Positions 38,357 to 49,663 of a DNA stretch of 64,000 nt are shown in pieces. Origin of the DNA: Capsicum annuum (Eukaryota > Streptophyta > Magnoliopsida > Solanales > Solanaceae); contig NC_061120.1 in assembly GCF_002878395.1 (NCBI RefSeq), positions 115,114,133 to 115,178,132 on the forward strand. Reading direction: 5' to 3'. Position 1 is the first letter of the stretch. Each line of letters opens with the position of its first letter. A model generated the notes under the pieces. It saw only the letters and a list, made by a program, of their open reading frames with translations. It was not told where the DNA came from and did no database searches. The position numbers were made by a program, and so were the translations under genes.

Positions 38357-40628
38357 TCATAGACTGAAGCCTCTATTCAGTTCTTGCTCTGGTTGGTTTA
38401 CGAATCAAAGGAGACTAACAAACTACAATAAAGTAAGTGCACCGGTCGGATTGACTAAACGAATGCAACAATCAAGAAGGCGATCAAGAAGACATGAGTT
38501 CCCAAACTATAGTATAAGTCTTTATCGCAGATGTGAGCTTCCCCTCATCTTACTTGCCGCCACAAAGACAATAAGAGAAGGAAAACTCTAACAATACAAA
38601 ATATGTACTACAACCGCATACACATACCCTCGATACAAAGCAAAAAAGAAAGCAGTCCTCGCCTCGGGTGAGCCCAGAAGTCAAGCAAGAATCAACTTCA
38701 CACACTAAGAATATCATCATTATCTAAGAAAGAGCTTAAAAGATCAAATAAGATGAAGGATTTTCCTTTTTTCATACTACGACATTGACTAATCTAAGAG
38801 AAAGATTTAGGACTGACGGAGATACTGAGTCAAGCACTATAGCACAAGGATTATCATTCGCTTGCCTCGAAGACTCGAAGCAAAAGAAACCTTCTCTGCT
38901 ACGGGGGAAGAAAAGAATAGACTGGGGTACGGATTGACTTACTATTTGATTCGAAGTGGATGACTACCTAGATTAGAATGAGGATTCAATATTTCGTGAT
39001 AGTTATCATGGATTGAAAAGGGACGGGCCAATAGCAACGCAGAAGTTTAATACAAAGGTGCCTTGAACAGGCGGGGAAAAGACGTTTAAAGCGGAGGGAA
39101 AACCAATCTCAGAAGGGAAATTCGGATGAAAGGGCAAATTCCTATGATTCTTGGTTAGCTGACTAAGAGAGGATGGGGTGGGCAAGGAGAGCAGCATTGC
39201 TATAGGTTCGATTCATCAATGTCAGTATCTCAGTCACAGATCGATGTTGTCCTAAAAATACCCCTTTGTTTTTACTCAACTATATCCGTAATATCAGGAT
39301 TTCGACCGAGCAATCATTCTTATGGATCTCGATATGTTTGGATAACTATGATGGAATAGAGCCATTCTAAGTAGAACCCCTTCTTATGATATGTCAGATA
39401 GAGCGGGATCAAACATGTAATAGCCCCCAGCCCTTTCCTTACGATGATTCATGCCTTGCTCGTGCCGTAAGAATGTCATATGCAAATGAATTCACTTTTG
39501 GTACAGAATAAATGGGCGAAAGCCCGATGTAGCAACTTGCGAGGGGTTGTGCTTTGCTACTTGCTGAGGTTTCCATCTATTGTATTTATCTACATGGGAA
39601 TGAATTTGTCCGTCAAACCCGCCATTTGTATGCACCCGAACATATTCAATCGACCTTCGGTGTAAGCGACTTCGTACTGCTATAGGCTCTAGTTAGGACT
39701 TAGATATGAACACCCCCCTTCGTTAGAATCCACCCTAAAGTTTCTTAGTAAACAGGGATCGTTTAGTAATGACCTAGTCTTTCGCGAGACTTCAGGTTTA
39801 CCTCTTTTGTTAGGTCTCGACTTATCCGTTATGATCGCATTTTGTACCCCTACTAAGAACTTGAGAGATGGAATTATGACTCACGGAAGCGGTATATTAG
39901 TGCCTTATGAGGGAAATCCTTGCTTAACTTGTTGATCATCTATCATTACTGGCGAAGCAACCATACCGATAATTAACTCGCTTGAGAGAACAATTCGAGA
40001 AGGAAGACCCCAAGCCAACCCAAGCAAGAAAGAGGAACTAAAGTCAACTAATGCTTAAGACATCCAAGTTCGGACATCTAAGCCAGTTCTGGTCCTTCCA
40101 TCCGCCTCTATCTCAATAGCTTTCAAAATCGAGTGATTTGATTAGCTTACATCGGAGGATGGTCAAAAGTTGGACCTTGCTATCAGTCCAACCAAGGGCA
40201 CCCCTTCCTAGTCCGCTTAGTCGGTTGAGTAAACAAACCCGGATTCTAATATGGGTCGAGTAGTAAGTTCCACTTTCTCTTCTGCAGCAAGCCTAGTCTA
40301 CTTTTGTAGAGTCAATAAGGCCTTACATTTACCGTTGTTCCCAGACCATGGCGTATACTACCATAGCAATAGCATAAGAAGAATCCGCATATTAGTAGGG
40401 AATGTTCCTAACTCCTAACCTCTAGACTGAAACTTTACCTATCACAGAACTGTAACCCATCACTGTAGAATCCTAGGTTTAGCTTTATAATACCAGTCAG
40501 TAGTTCCGTCTATCACTCCAAAGTGATAGCGCCATCGAAAGATAGAGTGTCAAACAGCCAAACTTCGATACCTAAATTCATTCATCCAAAGACTTTTCTA
40601 TTCCCTGATCTATGCCTCCTTACTTTAA
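38357..40628. other. Spacer, no gene recognised
   Basis: About 2.3 kb. The 39006-39197 minus and 39480-39665 plus frames are unassigned. I checked the region for rRNA and mitovirus-type polymerase motifs and saw none that held up. Confidence 0.45.
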
Positions 40629-41296
40629 CTAAGACTTTTTGAATAGTGGCTTGGCTGGCTTTTGAGTTGGGAAAGATAAGAAGAGCTTGACCGATCCATT
40701 CTGAGGGGAAGAAGCACATTGCTTAAGATATAAAGCGTAGTACAGCCACTCCGATTTCCATCCTATCCTAATAACAGACCTGGATAATAGGTAAGCTCTA
40801 ATACATAGTTCCTTGGTTAGACTGTCAGTGATAATGAGAAGAACCTTCTTCAGATAACCTTCGCGAGGAACTTTTGGCATCACTACCTCATGGCAAGCTT
40901 ACTGAGTATCCACCACATCCCTTTCCAAAGATTCATTCTGATTGGTTTTTGCCATAAACTCTCTTGGCAAAGTCAGGATCATCTTGCAGTCCACCTTATC
41001 CGGTAAGTTACCTAACAGAACTTGAAACTTTGGGTTATTTTCTTTATTCTTTAACTTGGGTCTGACTGCTTGACTCACCAACCTTTAAGTCTTCCTCCAT
41101 CAGGTCATCTTCTGGAACTAAGCCTTCTGAAAGAAAGCTCATTAGAAAACTTTGTTGACGAGGTCTGTCCCTTCTCCAGCTTCTTGTGGTCTTTCCCAGC
41201 TTTACCTTCTACTGGGTACTTTACCATCAGACCAACATTCTGTTTCTTCTCTGCTTCAGTCTGTATTTTCAATTCTATTACCTTCTTCCTCAGCAT
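40629..41296 (-). other. Unrecognised minus-strand reading frame with one stop
   Basis: Frames 41081-40899 and 40883-40629 are the same reading phase separated by a single TAA, giving ~150 codons: KNKENNPKFQVLLGNLPDKV, LTLPREFMAKTNQNESLERD, VPREGYLKKVLLIITDSLTK and so on. The frame 41296-41105, just upstream in another phase, is Lys-rich (EAEKKQNVGLMVKYPVEGK). The composition resembles a degraded hydrophilic protein such as a retroelement gag, but no diagnostic motif (CCHC, DSG, YVDD) is visible. Family unknown. Confidence 0.3.
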
Positions 41297-43555
41297 CCTC
41301 CTTTTGTGGGTCCTTGTCAGCTTAGATGATTTCAGTTATGCTGGACTCTCTCCTACAGCCTCCTTCTCAGGTCTCTGTTTTTGTGCGGCATGAACCCATT
41401 GATCAGTTGGTGGGACAGTAGACGATGTTTGAAATAACCATTGTTTGCTATTCAATCGAAATTTCATAAGAGAAGAAAGTTTTTAATGTGGTTTGGCGTA
41501 TAGTCCACTCCATTCTATCTATGACACATAGGATCAACTGAGAGAAATCCTGAGTAACGAGAGAGAATCTCCACACGAACGACCCATCAAGTTTGAACTG
41601 ACATAGTTTAATCAGACCAACACCTATCAACCACCAACAAGGAGTCACTTTGGTTACGCAGTTTGGTTAGCAGGTAGGCCGCCTTCCTACATCTGCGGGC
41701 TGGTAGGCCATACCCTAGGGGGTCGAGGGCTGCTATTTGTACTTTTTTTTGGGCGAATCTCGATTTAAAGAATCTCCTTTCGCTCTGCTACAGTCGCCAA
41801 AAAAAGACTCTATTTCTCCTGCTATCAAGAATCAGGAAATGTGGAACTTTTTCTCTTCTTTAAAACATCCTTAAATTAAAGGCTTATAGAAAGTGCTTTA
41901 ACGAATGACATAAGATGATGCCCAAAATAAGTGAACAAACCTGGTATTCAATCTCCTTTTTCAGAGTTTTTGGGGTATTGCTTACAAAGATACTTACACA
42001 AACTAGTCGAAAGCCCTATCTAAGAAAGTGGATACTAGCTTAAGTGCTGGTGAAAACCTCGCTTTTTAGCGATAGGAGGGTTTTCCAACGATGCTGAAGA
42101 TATAAGCCGACTGTCCCGGTACAAGAGAAGACTTTATAAGCCGCTTACTCGAAACTTGTTCTTTTCTATCCATACCGCTTTCCTTCATAGCAGCAAAGGA
42201 GAATGCGATATTGATTCAGTTGGAGGTATACTACTTTTCTGATCAAATCAACCCACTACTCAACCGCCCATGTGTGTGTCTGAGTCAGTGCTGGCAGTCA
42301 CCTTCATTGAGTTAGGTTAGTGTGCTTTGCATGCTTTTCTCGAAGCTCATATTAAAGCTCATCGATCAAGAAGTTTCATTCCGCTAATCTAACTTTGTTC
42401 GAGTGGCTTGATCCTCTGACAAGGACATCTCTTTCTCTGCTTTAGTCCTAAAGTCCATTAGGTCATGACATTTGTTTGATTAGACAATTATCAGGTGATC
42501 CAGAAGACCTAATCAATGAGATTTGGGGCGGTAACGTTCTTTATTATTTATTCATTTCATGTTCTAACGCCCAGTAATAGAATGGGAGACCTACACTTGA
42601 CACTTGCTATCTTGCTTGATAACTTTCTTTCATATTGGTTTCAGGTTCATACTCTGCTCCCTAATCCGAAAAGATCATACGTCAATGTTCCCAGGGTAGG
42701 AACTTCCACTTTTCTTAGTCAGAGTAAGGGCTTGGGCTTCGGTTCGGGGACTCTGAATCGATCAATCGAATGGGAAAACACCTTTTCTCTTTCGCTTTCT
42801 CTCCACTCCTGCTCCTGTGGCTTTCCTTTCGGGTTTATTTCATGGCCCCTCCAGTTACTCTGTCCCTAGCATCCCTTTCTTCCCCTTCATCTTTAGGCAA
42901 GTGGGTGAACTCATGGCCTATTCCCTATTTGATTCTCTAGGCTAGTGGTACCTTTTTGTCTGGCCATGAATAGTGAGTGGGACCTCATGTTCGCCGGGTA
43001 GCCATATTTGGATCGAATTACATTAGTACATTAGTTAGATGAGCTGGTAGCTAGCTACCCCAATTCACACCAAGTTCTCTTTGTTGGGCATGGAGAAAGC
43101 TCTAAGGATTATCCTGGGGTTAGACCACTCCATAGAACCCCTTTTGACGACTGCTCTGTGCTTGCCGGTATCTTTCGTTCTTTCGTCTAAGACCAATTCC
43201 GCCTAAGGTGATGATCGAGTCATGACGAGCTAGACTGATGATGCTCTTTCAAGGACAAAATGCCCTAGATATGAGTATGACTTTTTAAGGTAATACAGCA
43301 GATTATCCATATGCAAATCGAGATGCGGTCTGGTTCGAGCATATCTATTTTCATATCCATATCTCAGAGATCCTAATTCTTCGATTACATAATACCTCTC
43401 AGCAGGCTAGGTATTTATGGAAGCAGTTAACCAAACTACAACCACAATCGCCCTCTTGGTCACCCCTCGTTGCAGAATTTTACCAAAAGGGTTTATGTGC
43501 TCAGATGCACCTAAATTCTTATCATCTATATCTATTTTCCGTAAGGATGGTAAAT
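41297..43555. other. Spacer, no gene recognised
   Basis: About 2.3 kb. The 42516-42869 plus frame (117 codons, Ser/Phe/Leu-rich) is unassigned. No RNA gene seen. Confidence 0.45.
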
Positions 43556-43816
43556 CCTTAGGACTGATAAGGAGATCATTGCCGTGAAGGCCACCAAATA
43601 CCTATTGATCAACCAATATAAAACTGAGAGTTGGAGGACCAAACAGCCACCTAGATGTAGTTGAAAGGTTCCAACCGATGCGGTGATGGTTTTAACCACT
43701 TTCTCGGCCTTCTCACCACTGACCCTAGTTTCAAAAAGAAAAGCACAAATCTCTCAGGTGAATTAAGTCCATTCTTACACCATGAAACCTCGGGGACAAT
43801 TCCAAGCTAGAATCTT
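43556..43816 (-). mobile_element. LINE endonuclease (APE-type) N-terminal fragment
   Basis: In one minus-strand phase the sequence reads KILAWNCPRGF (the MKILAWNCRG start of plant LINE ORF2 endonucleases). After three stops it continues LFETRVSGEKAEKVVKTI, the family's ..ETR.SG..A..... block containing the catalytic Glu. GG(I/C)WLFG-like sequence follows in a shifted phase. Highly decayed. It could come from the same LINE family as the RNase H remnant at 15.5-16.5 kb, but the two do not overlap, so this cannot be tested here. Confidence 0.6.
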
Positions 43817-46084
43817 CCACACAATAAGGAAAAGACTATACCACCCATATTGTAGTGAGGCTCCCCATCATATGATGATCAATTCAGCAGCATTTGTCAC
43901 ATCTCTCCAAAAATTTTCTTGGTTGGACACCCCTCTGATGACCACCAAAGCTATGCCATCTTTATTCTAACTTCCTCTGTGTTGTCAAGGATCTGCGTTC
44001 CCCTATATGGTTTAGACCCTAATTTTCCTCTGATTTATTTGTGGCTTCTTCATAACAAAGATCTTCCTGATCTTTGGCAACTAGGGGATTTATAAGGGTC
44101 CTCTTGGTGTAGGTCTTTAAACTACATTGAACAAACTAGAACACCTTTAACTGCTTTCTGCATTCGCTAGTTCGTCATTCTCGATCTTCTTTCCTACAGG
44201 CATGGAAATCAAACTGGAATAAGACCTTCCTTTCTGTCGACATTCTTTTCCATTCAATCTCTCTTTCCTTCCTAGCTACTATAACTAGAAGTTGCAAAGC
44301 TTACTAAAAACGAAGGTCATCCATCCAGTAAAAGTATGCCACGGTCATAGCTACTCTTCCTATTTCTACCTGGATTGACTTAGCATGTCAGTCTAATCTA
44401 ACCTTATAGACTAAAAGGAAGGGATGAAGGAACTCCAGTCCAGGCAAACCTGGGCTTTAAACATGTGCCGGTTTCCATCCTGATAAGAGACTGCTAGATA
44501 AAGGCAAAGCTTTGGGCAGTAGTCATATATCTTATTCTCAAACTGCCACATCGTCACATCTTTTCGCTTTCTAAGAAGCTACTTTAGCAACAACGTAGGA
44601 TTAAGGCTGCATCGTCCGCTCACAAATCCCTTATCCTTCACTTACTTTCGTGAGTCATCATTTCCTAGTACCAGAGTTGGATTCTTACTTTGCTATTTTC
44701 CTTCTAGCTTGAAATTCACTCGCTTATCGAAAATGAGCTACTGAGTTGGAGTACAGGCGCGAAGGCAGGGAGTTACTTTCTCAGTTAGGCAGGAAAGAGT
44801 GAAGCAAGGGCGTAGCAGCTTTCACCAGGGAAACTTCCTATTAGGAATGGCTTCTTTTCAGGTTGTGTTGTTACAGACCAGACTGTTCTAACAGGTCAGG
44901 GGAGATGGATAACTAATCTAATACAGTATAGCTATAATTGGGCAATAGCACAGATTAGATCAAACTGAATATGTGAAGGATATAGTTCTGGTTCTCTTCT
45001 GTCCCGTTCCTTCAATCAAAAAAGAATCCATGCCCAGGGCTAGTGCCAGCGCATAGTTAGAGTCTTCCCTGCGTGCCTAACATCCACTCCTTCTACACGA
45101 GTGCCTTACGGTGCCTTTAACAATAAGAGAAGGCGATACCAAAGAGAATAACTCAAGGACACTGGCTACTCTATCAACTCAATTTCATTACGTAAATGAG
45201 GATGCCAGTCATCATAGTTTGAACTTGAAATCTTTCGTAGGCTCATTCGTTGATTGGCATTTCAATCCTGGTCATTCATAGATAGTCGGTACTTTTAGTC
45301 ATAGTCTATCGCCCATTCTTGATAGCCGCAGCTCTGCCCGTTCCCTATTCCATTAAAGAATGAATGGAAATTGGTCTGACAACAGCTGGGCAAAATCCAT
45401 CTCTTTCCATCTCTATGTTCGCTAAACTTACTTTCTTTCTTGCTTTTATGAAGCCAACCTTAACAGACATATCTTTTGTTTTTGTAGACGGAAGATCCGG
45501 TTAATCAATTTAATTAGATGCCGCTTACCTAGATGTGGTGCTTGTCCCTCAAAGCGAAGGTAAAGAACAAGAAATTGGGGATAATGAATTTGACTGCACT
45601 TTCCTCAGGTCGAACGGCTATCGATCCTGGCCCGATGAGAAAAGGTTTAAACTCATACTTACCTTAACCTAATGTACTTGGATCCCGGATTCCATTCCAT
45701 TAAGGCATTTATTCCCATCATCTAAAAGAAGAGTTCAACAGAAGTAATCTCTCTGACAGTGGCTGTTCTTTCTACCTAAACTTGCGGCTTCATTCTTTTA
45801 TATCAGGAATATAGGTCAAAAGTGATCTTTAACTTGAATTTATCTTCAACAATAAGTTCTAATTATTTAGATAAATAAAATAAAATGAAAAGAAAGATAT
45901 AAAGCAACGAAGCCATCACAGTCTGTTTTAACTCCTCCGAAAGGAAGGAACGAGTCGCTTCCCCCTTTTCTTCACCACCAGCTGGAGCACAGTCTTCGTC
46001 GGTCTCAAGGTTATCAACAAGATAAGCCCAATAATGTTGCTACGGGCTCTTTTCTTACTCAGACCCCAAGCGGGCAGGGTGATA
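43817..46084. other. Spacer, no gene recognised
   Basis: About 2.3 kb with only short frames. No RNA gene or repeat identified. Confidence 0.45.
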
Positions 46085-46200
46085 AGACTTTGATGCAGGG
46101 TTCGGCATGGTCTTTGAGTACAAGCCTGGGAGGACCAATTTGCCAATGCACTAAGTCGAAGGGGCGAGTTGGCATCCAACAAGTTCGAATTAGAATACAT
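46085..46200 (+). mobile_element. Ty3-gypsy RNase H C-terminal fragment
   Basis: The plus strand reads MVFEYKPGRTN, then after a one-base frame change FANALSRRGELAS. This is the well-known end of gypsy RNase H (F.FEYKPGK.N.VADALSRK.EL). The usual ADALSR is ANALSR. About 35 residues only. Confidence 0.75.
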
Positions 46201-46620
46201 AGCATCCATAAGGGGCCATCCCCGAATGCATAAGATAGAAAAAGAACCCCGTAGCCCAAACCCTGCTAAAAAATGTGAGCAACTTCAGTTAGAAGTTCCG
46301 TTCGAGTGGAATGGTTGTTGGTACTCTCTTTCATATCCTCCTCCTGGTTGTGGCTGATCTCTTCCTTTCTATTTAGAAAGTGGAACAGACCTAGTAGCAG
46401 ATAGGCATTCAGTTAGCTTGAAAACGAGCTCGTAGTTAGAAATCGCTTCCTCAACAACTATCTTTAGAATGTCCTATCTCTCTCTTCAATGCTTTAAAAC
46501 GAGCTAGAAGGCTTTTCTTAAAGCAGAAAAATAGGAGTTCTAGTAGTTTCAGCTATTCGATTCAAATGAGTGCCCTCACTTCGTTTCCTTACTACGATAT
46601 TCCCAAAAAAAAAAGAAAAA

Positions 46621-46818
46621 GAAAGTGAAACATATCAAAGAGCGATGACACAAATTATCAGTGACCTCCTACATAACATATACGAGCCTTACGTGGACGA
46701 TTTGGTAGTCTTTTCAAAAGAAAGAACCGACCACATAGAAAATTTATGCAAGGTCTTCAAAAGTTTAAGAAAACATCAATTGAAGATGAACCCGAAAAAA
46801 TATGCATTCGGGATTGGG
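46621..46818 (+). mobile_element. Ty3-gypsy reverse transcriptase fragment
   Basis: Within the frame 46570-46830 the part ETYQRAMTQIISDLLHNIYE then PYVDDLVVFSKERTDHIENL and LRKHQLKMNPKKYAFGI matches the gypsy RT palm (ATYQRAM..I..DLLH...E.YVDDLVVKS...DHI..L..VFE.LRK..LKMNP.KC.FG). The active-site YVDD, residues 41-44 of the frame, is intact. The frame breaks where the family continues with SGKFLGF. It lies about 420 bp after the RNase H fragment, which in an intact element would come after RT, so the two are not colinear pieces of one element. Confidence 0.9.
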
Positions 46819-46830
46819 CGGAGGCCTTAA

Positions 46831-47965
46831 ATCAGTAAGGCAATCGCATAGCTATTATTGACCTACCCCTATTATATTACTTAAGCCTACTCTTTCTTCA
46901 AGATACGAAACGAGCAGCCAAAAACGGTTGTCCCTATTGTATTTTAGATGGACATCTACAGGGCTAAGAATCTTACCTTTACTTAGAGAGGGGTAGAGGT
47001 ACCACGCTCTTCCGTGCTCGTAGGTTGACTCACCTATGCATCCCGACTAAGGTCTCACAAATATGCACTTCCCTTATGCATCCAACCACTTCACTAATGC
47101 GAATAGGTTATACAGAAGGGTAGGTTGGTTATATACTCTTATGCGTCTTCCTTCTTCGAACCTTTTGGTATGTATTGCCCCCTAACTATAGATCAGATCC
47201 ACCAGACAAGAAACTCAATTCCACACGGCTGCTGAGTCATCGGACTTATCTACCAAGGGATTCATGGAATTTCTGTGGATTGCGTTGGGGAAATCTACCA
47301 AAGCTAGGCAGATAGATAGAATCTTTTCCCGCTGCTAAGGGCTCAAGAAAGAAAATTAAATGATTGTTTTTAACCAGCGCCTTCTTTTGGGTATGCAGGT
47401 ACTAAGAGTCCTCTCACTACCAACCAGTAGACATCATCTGGCTGGGTCTTGCCGGTATCAACAACGAGGAATAAACAATCAGAAACAGCAACTAACTATG
47501 GCTCTTGGCCCAGACAACGTCCTAGGTGTAGGGGAGATCGGAGCAAGAGGGAATGCCTAGATGACATTTTTCTTCCTGGGCTACAGTAATTAAATTGAGA
47601 GGTTGTTCCGCCCCTTGTCCCTGAATATGGGGAATATGTTCTAAAAATATCTTGCTCCAATCTGACCTAGCTGGTGAGCGATCCCAGTTTACGACAGAGA
47701 ACAAGACAGCAAGTGAGCATACTTTTGTTCACTTCTTCTTCACTAAGCACGGAAGTTTAAGGATAACTATAGGTCGGTGGCTACCTAAGGAAACTCTGAT
47801 TCGATCCGCCCCCCGGCTGGGAGGCATCTACCTTATCCCGATCACAAGGAGAGGTTCACTATGATGGGGGTACTTTTTTTTCCCTTAAGGAAAAAATGAA
47901 ATGCATAGGGGACCATCCTTTTGTTGCGGCATGCTCCTCAGATTTACGGATTCGCAGGGGGCCTC
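46831..47965. other. Spacer, no gene recognised
   Basis: Frames 47360-47560 plus, 47522-47704 minus and 47652-47864 plus overlap one another and are unassigned. Nothing else identified. Confidence 0.45.
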
Positions 47966-48020
47966 AGGCCCTACTTAGTTGACTGACAATGACAAAGGCT
48001 TGCGAAACTAAGTAGGGCCT
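47966..48020. repeat. Perfect 15-bp inverted repeat
   Basis: AGGCCCTACTTAGTT (47966-47980) and AACTAAGTAGGGCCT (48006-48020) are exact reverse complements with a 25-nt loop. The stem is GC-rich at its base. It lies on the 3' side of nad1 exon 1 (minus strand), so in an intact transcript it would fall in or after the 5' half of the trans-spliced intron, where it might act as a processing or stability hairpin. Confidence 0.8.
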
Positions 48021-48161
48021 TTTCCTTTTTGTTTGAATAACCCATTCTCATTATCTTTAATAAGTAAAGTAGGCAAACCTATTGGTCCTTAGTAGCGTTG
48101 ACAAAGAAGAAGGAGTCGATTAAAAGAAAGTGAATCTTTCCATTTTTCTTATAGTTTTTAT

Positions 48162-48205
48162 TATATAATAATAAGAAATTTCTTTCTATTTCTTATTATT
48201 ATATA
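48162..48205. repeat. Perfect 17-bp AT-rich hairpin
   Basis: TATATAATAATAAGAAA (48162-48178) is exactly complementary to TTTCTTATTATTATATA (48189-48205) across a 10-nt loop TTTCTTTCTA. Like the previous hairpin, it lies 3' of nad1 exon 1. AT-only composition makes it a weaker structure than its length suggests. Confidence 0.8.
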
Positions 48206-48469
48206 TAGGCCAGCTTGACAAGCAACCCTTCTTCTTGATCTGAGGTGCGAAGAGAAAGATTTCTTTTTTATCACTTCCACTTATCGATCCCGGCCCAGAA
48301 AAGTGACCGACCAGGGCAGGGCCCTATTGATAAATGAAAGAAAGGTTTTATCAGCCCTAGCCCTGTAAGCCTACACCTGTGTAGAGTAGATCGTTCAACA
48401 CCTGTGGCACAAACCTATTTTGAACCTATTGGTCCTAGTATCATATGCGACCAAACGACCGCCCCCTAA
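48206..48469 (-). other. nad1 intron 1, 5' half (trans-splicing type)
   Basis: Directly downstream of nad1 exon 1. In seed plants exon 1 is joined to exon 2 by trans-splicing, so only the 5' half of a group II intron is expected here. The sequence after the exon (GCGGTCGTTTGGTCGCATAT) resembles the conserved intron start, but the first bases are ATTAGGGGGCGG instead of a clean GTGCG, so the splice site may be mutated. The far limit is not defined. Confidence 0.5.
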
Positions 48470-48855
48470 TTACTAGACCAACCTGCTATAATAATTCCAT
48501 AAAAACCTAGAGAAGATATGGAAAACAAATAAAGTAGCCCTATGTTTGGATCTGACAATACCATACCATAATCAAAAGGTACAACGGCCCGAGCGACCAG
48601 ACTTAACATAAATGTAGCCACTGGAGCCATTCTAAAAAGGGAGAAATTAGCACTACTTGTTGAAATAGGTTCTTTTAGAATCAATTTCAAACCATCTGCT
48701 AGAGGTTGTAACAATCCAAATGATCCCACTACATCAAGACCCTTTCGACGTTGCACAAAAGCCATTACTTTACGTTCAGCTAGCACTAAAAAGGCTACCC
48801 CTAGTAGAAGTGGTAGAATTATTCCAACTATTTCAGCTGGAACAGCTATGTACAT
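48470..48855 (-). CDS. nad1: nad1 exon 1, complex I subunit 1 N-terminus
   Basis: First exon (386 nt, the family length) of NADH dehydrogenase subunit 1, the membrane subunit at the ubiquinone entrance of complex I. It reads [20 protein letters not shown] then [38 protein letters not shown] and [14 protein letters not shown]. The frame is open with no stop until past the exon end. Most seed plants have ACG here, edited to AUG; this copy has a genomic ATG. An in-frame upstream ATG at 48870 (MNIKK) is unlikely to be used. Replacements (P to L, P to T, A to S, V to F) include transversions. Only exon 1 is in the window, so the state of the whole gene is unknown; this is the best-preserved exon of its size here. 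Confidence 0.9.
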
Positions 48856-49060
48856 TTTTTTTATATTCACTCATGATCTAGCCTGATCGACCCAATCATG
48901 ATATTGAAGGAGAGGACCTTTTCTCAAAAAAAAAAATTCTCGCAACTACAAAAACCATAATAGAAGCATCCTTTTTCCATTCATTCTTTCTAATAAAAAT
49001 AATTTAGCCTAGGCCATGACCCCTTAGCGGAAGCTCACAGTTATGCAAGGCTGATAAAAT
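48856..49060. other. Spacer upstream of nad1
   Basis: Short spacer between nad1 exon 1 and the tail of the chimeric frame. It contains an A10 run at 48927-48936 and no recognised gene. Confidence 0.5.
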
Positions 49061-49549
49061 TCATTTATACGGGGGGCTCTCGTGCGGTCCAATGGTCTCC
49101 ATTATGTAGAGATAGGCGGCATAGGTCTTCTCTTTTTGAAGCTTCCCATGAGGATAAAATATGAATCCATGGATTTTATCTCTGTTGTTTAATACGTATT
49201 CTTTGGGCAGGCCATCGGATAAAAGGGCGAATTCCACCTTTTTTTCGATCAAAAGTTGTTGCCCTAGAATCGAATCAATTTTAGATAAGGGGAGGTTTTC
49301 CGCCCCTAAATAGAAGGAGAGGCACTCATTGAGTTCCTACTGCCGTAAGGGGTCCTGGAGTAAAGGGTGCAAAACCTCTGCTCCCATATCAACCGCTGCT
49401 GCGGTGAGGGTAAGAGGAGGCTCGTTGGAGGGATGGGAGTCGTTTTGATTGACACTCAGAAACAAGTGGGAAGCTCCCCAACCCTCAAGGGCTTCCGTCC
49501 ACATAGAAATTTCTTCCCTTGGGGAAGCCACAAAAATCGGCTTCGTTTT
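49061..49549 (-). other. Unrecognised reading frame downstream of cox1-cox2 junction
   Basis: Continues in phase from the cox2 piece: [56 protein letters not shown] and LLQDPLRQ. A single TAG follows at 49337-49339, and then the same phase runs ELNECLSFYLGAENLPLSKI, LLIEKKVEFALLSDGLPKEY and GFIFYPHGKLQKEKTYAAYL to a TGA just before 49061. That is about 160 codons with one stop, and the composition looks like a real soluble protein. I do not recognise the family. It lies directly after cox2-derived sequence, an arrangement reminiscent of chimeric mitochondrial ORFs such as petunia pcf (atp9, cox2 and an unidentified frame), but I cannot say the tail is homologous to any of those. Confidence 0.5.
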
Positions 49550-49663
49550 CGCCCAACTATGAGGTATATCAACAAATGTTACAATAAAACGTATATGGCT
49601 CTTTGTTGGTAGAACCACTCTATTGTCGACTTCTAATAAACGTGATTGACCCAATTCTAGATC
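49550..49663 (-). pseudogene. cox2: cox2 internal fragment
   Basis: An in-frame piece of cytochrome c oxidase subunit 2: [20 protein letters not shown] then [18 protein letters not shown]. This matches the family segment [37 protein letters not shown] just before the CuA-binding region. It contains the first CuA His (HSWA), but the later Cys-Glu-Cys-His ligands are absent. Joined upstream to cox1 at a shared GAT and downstream to unrelated sequence. Confidence 0.9.

Noticed and set aside
39000..39960. Possible mitovirus polymerase or rRNA relic in a region without long frames
   Set aside because: Neither strand shows a GDD-type polymerase block or an rRNA core motif; left as spacer.
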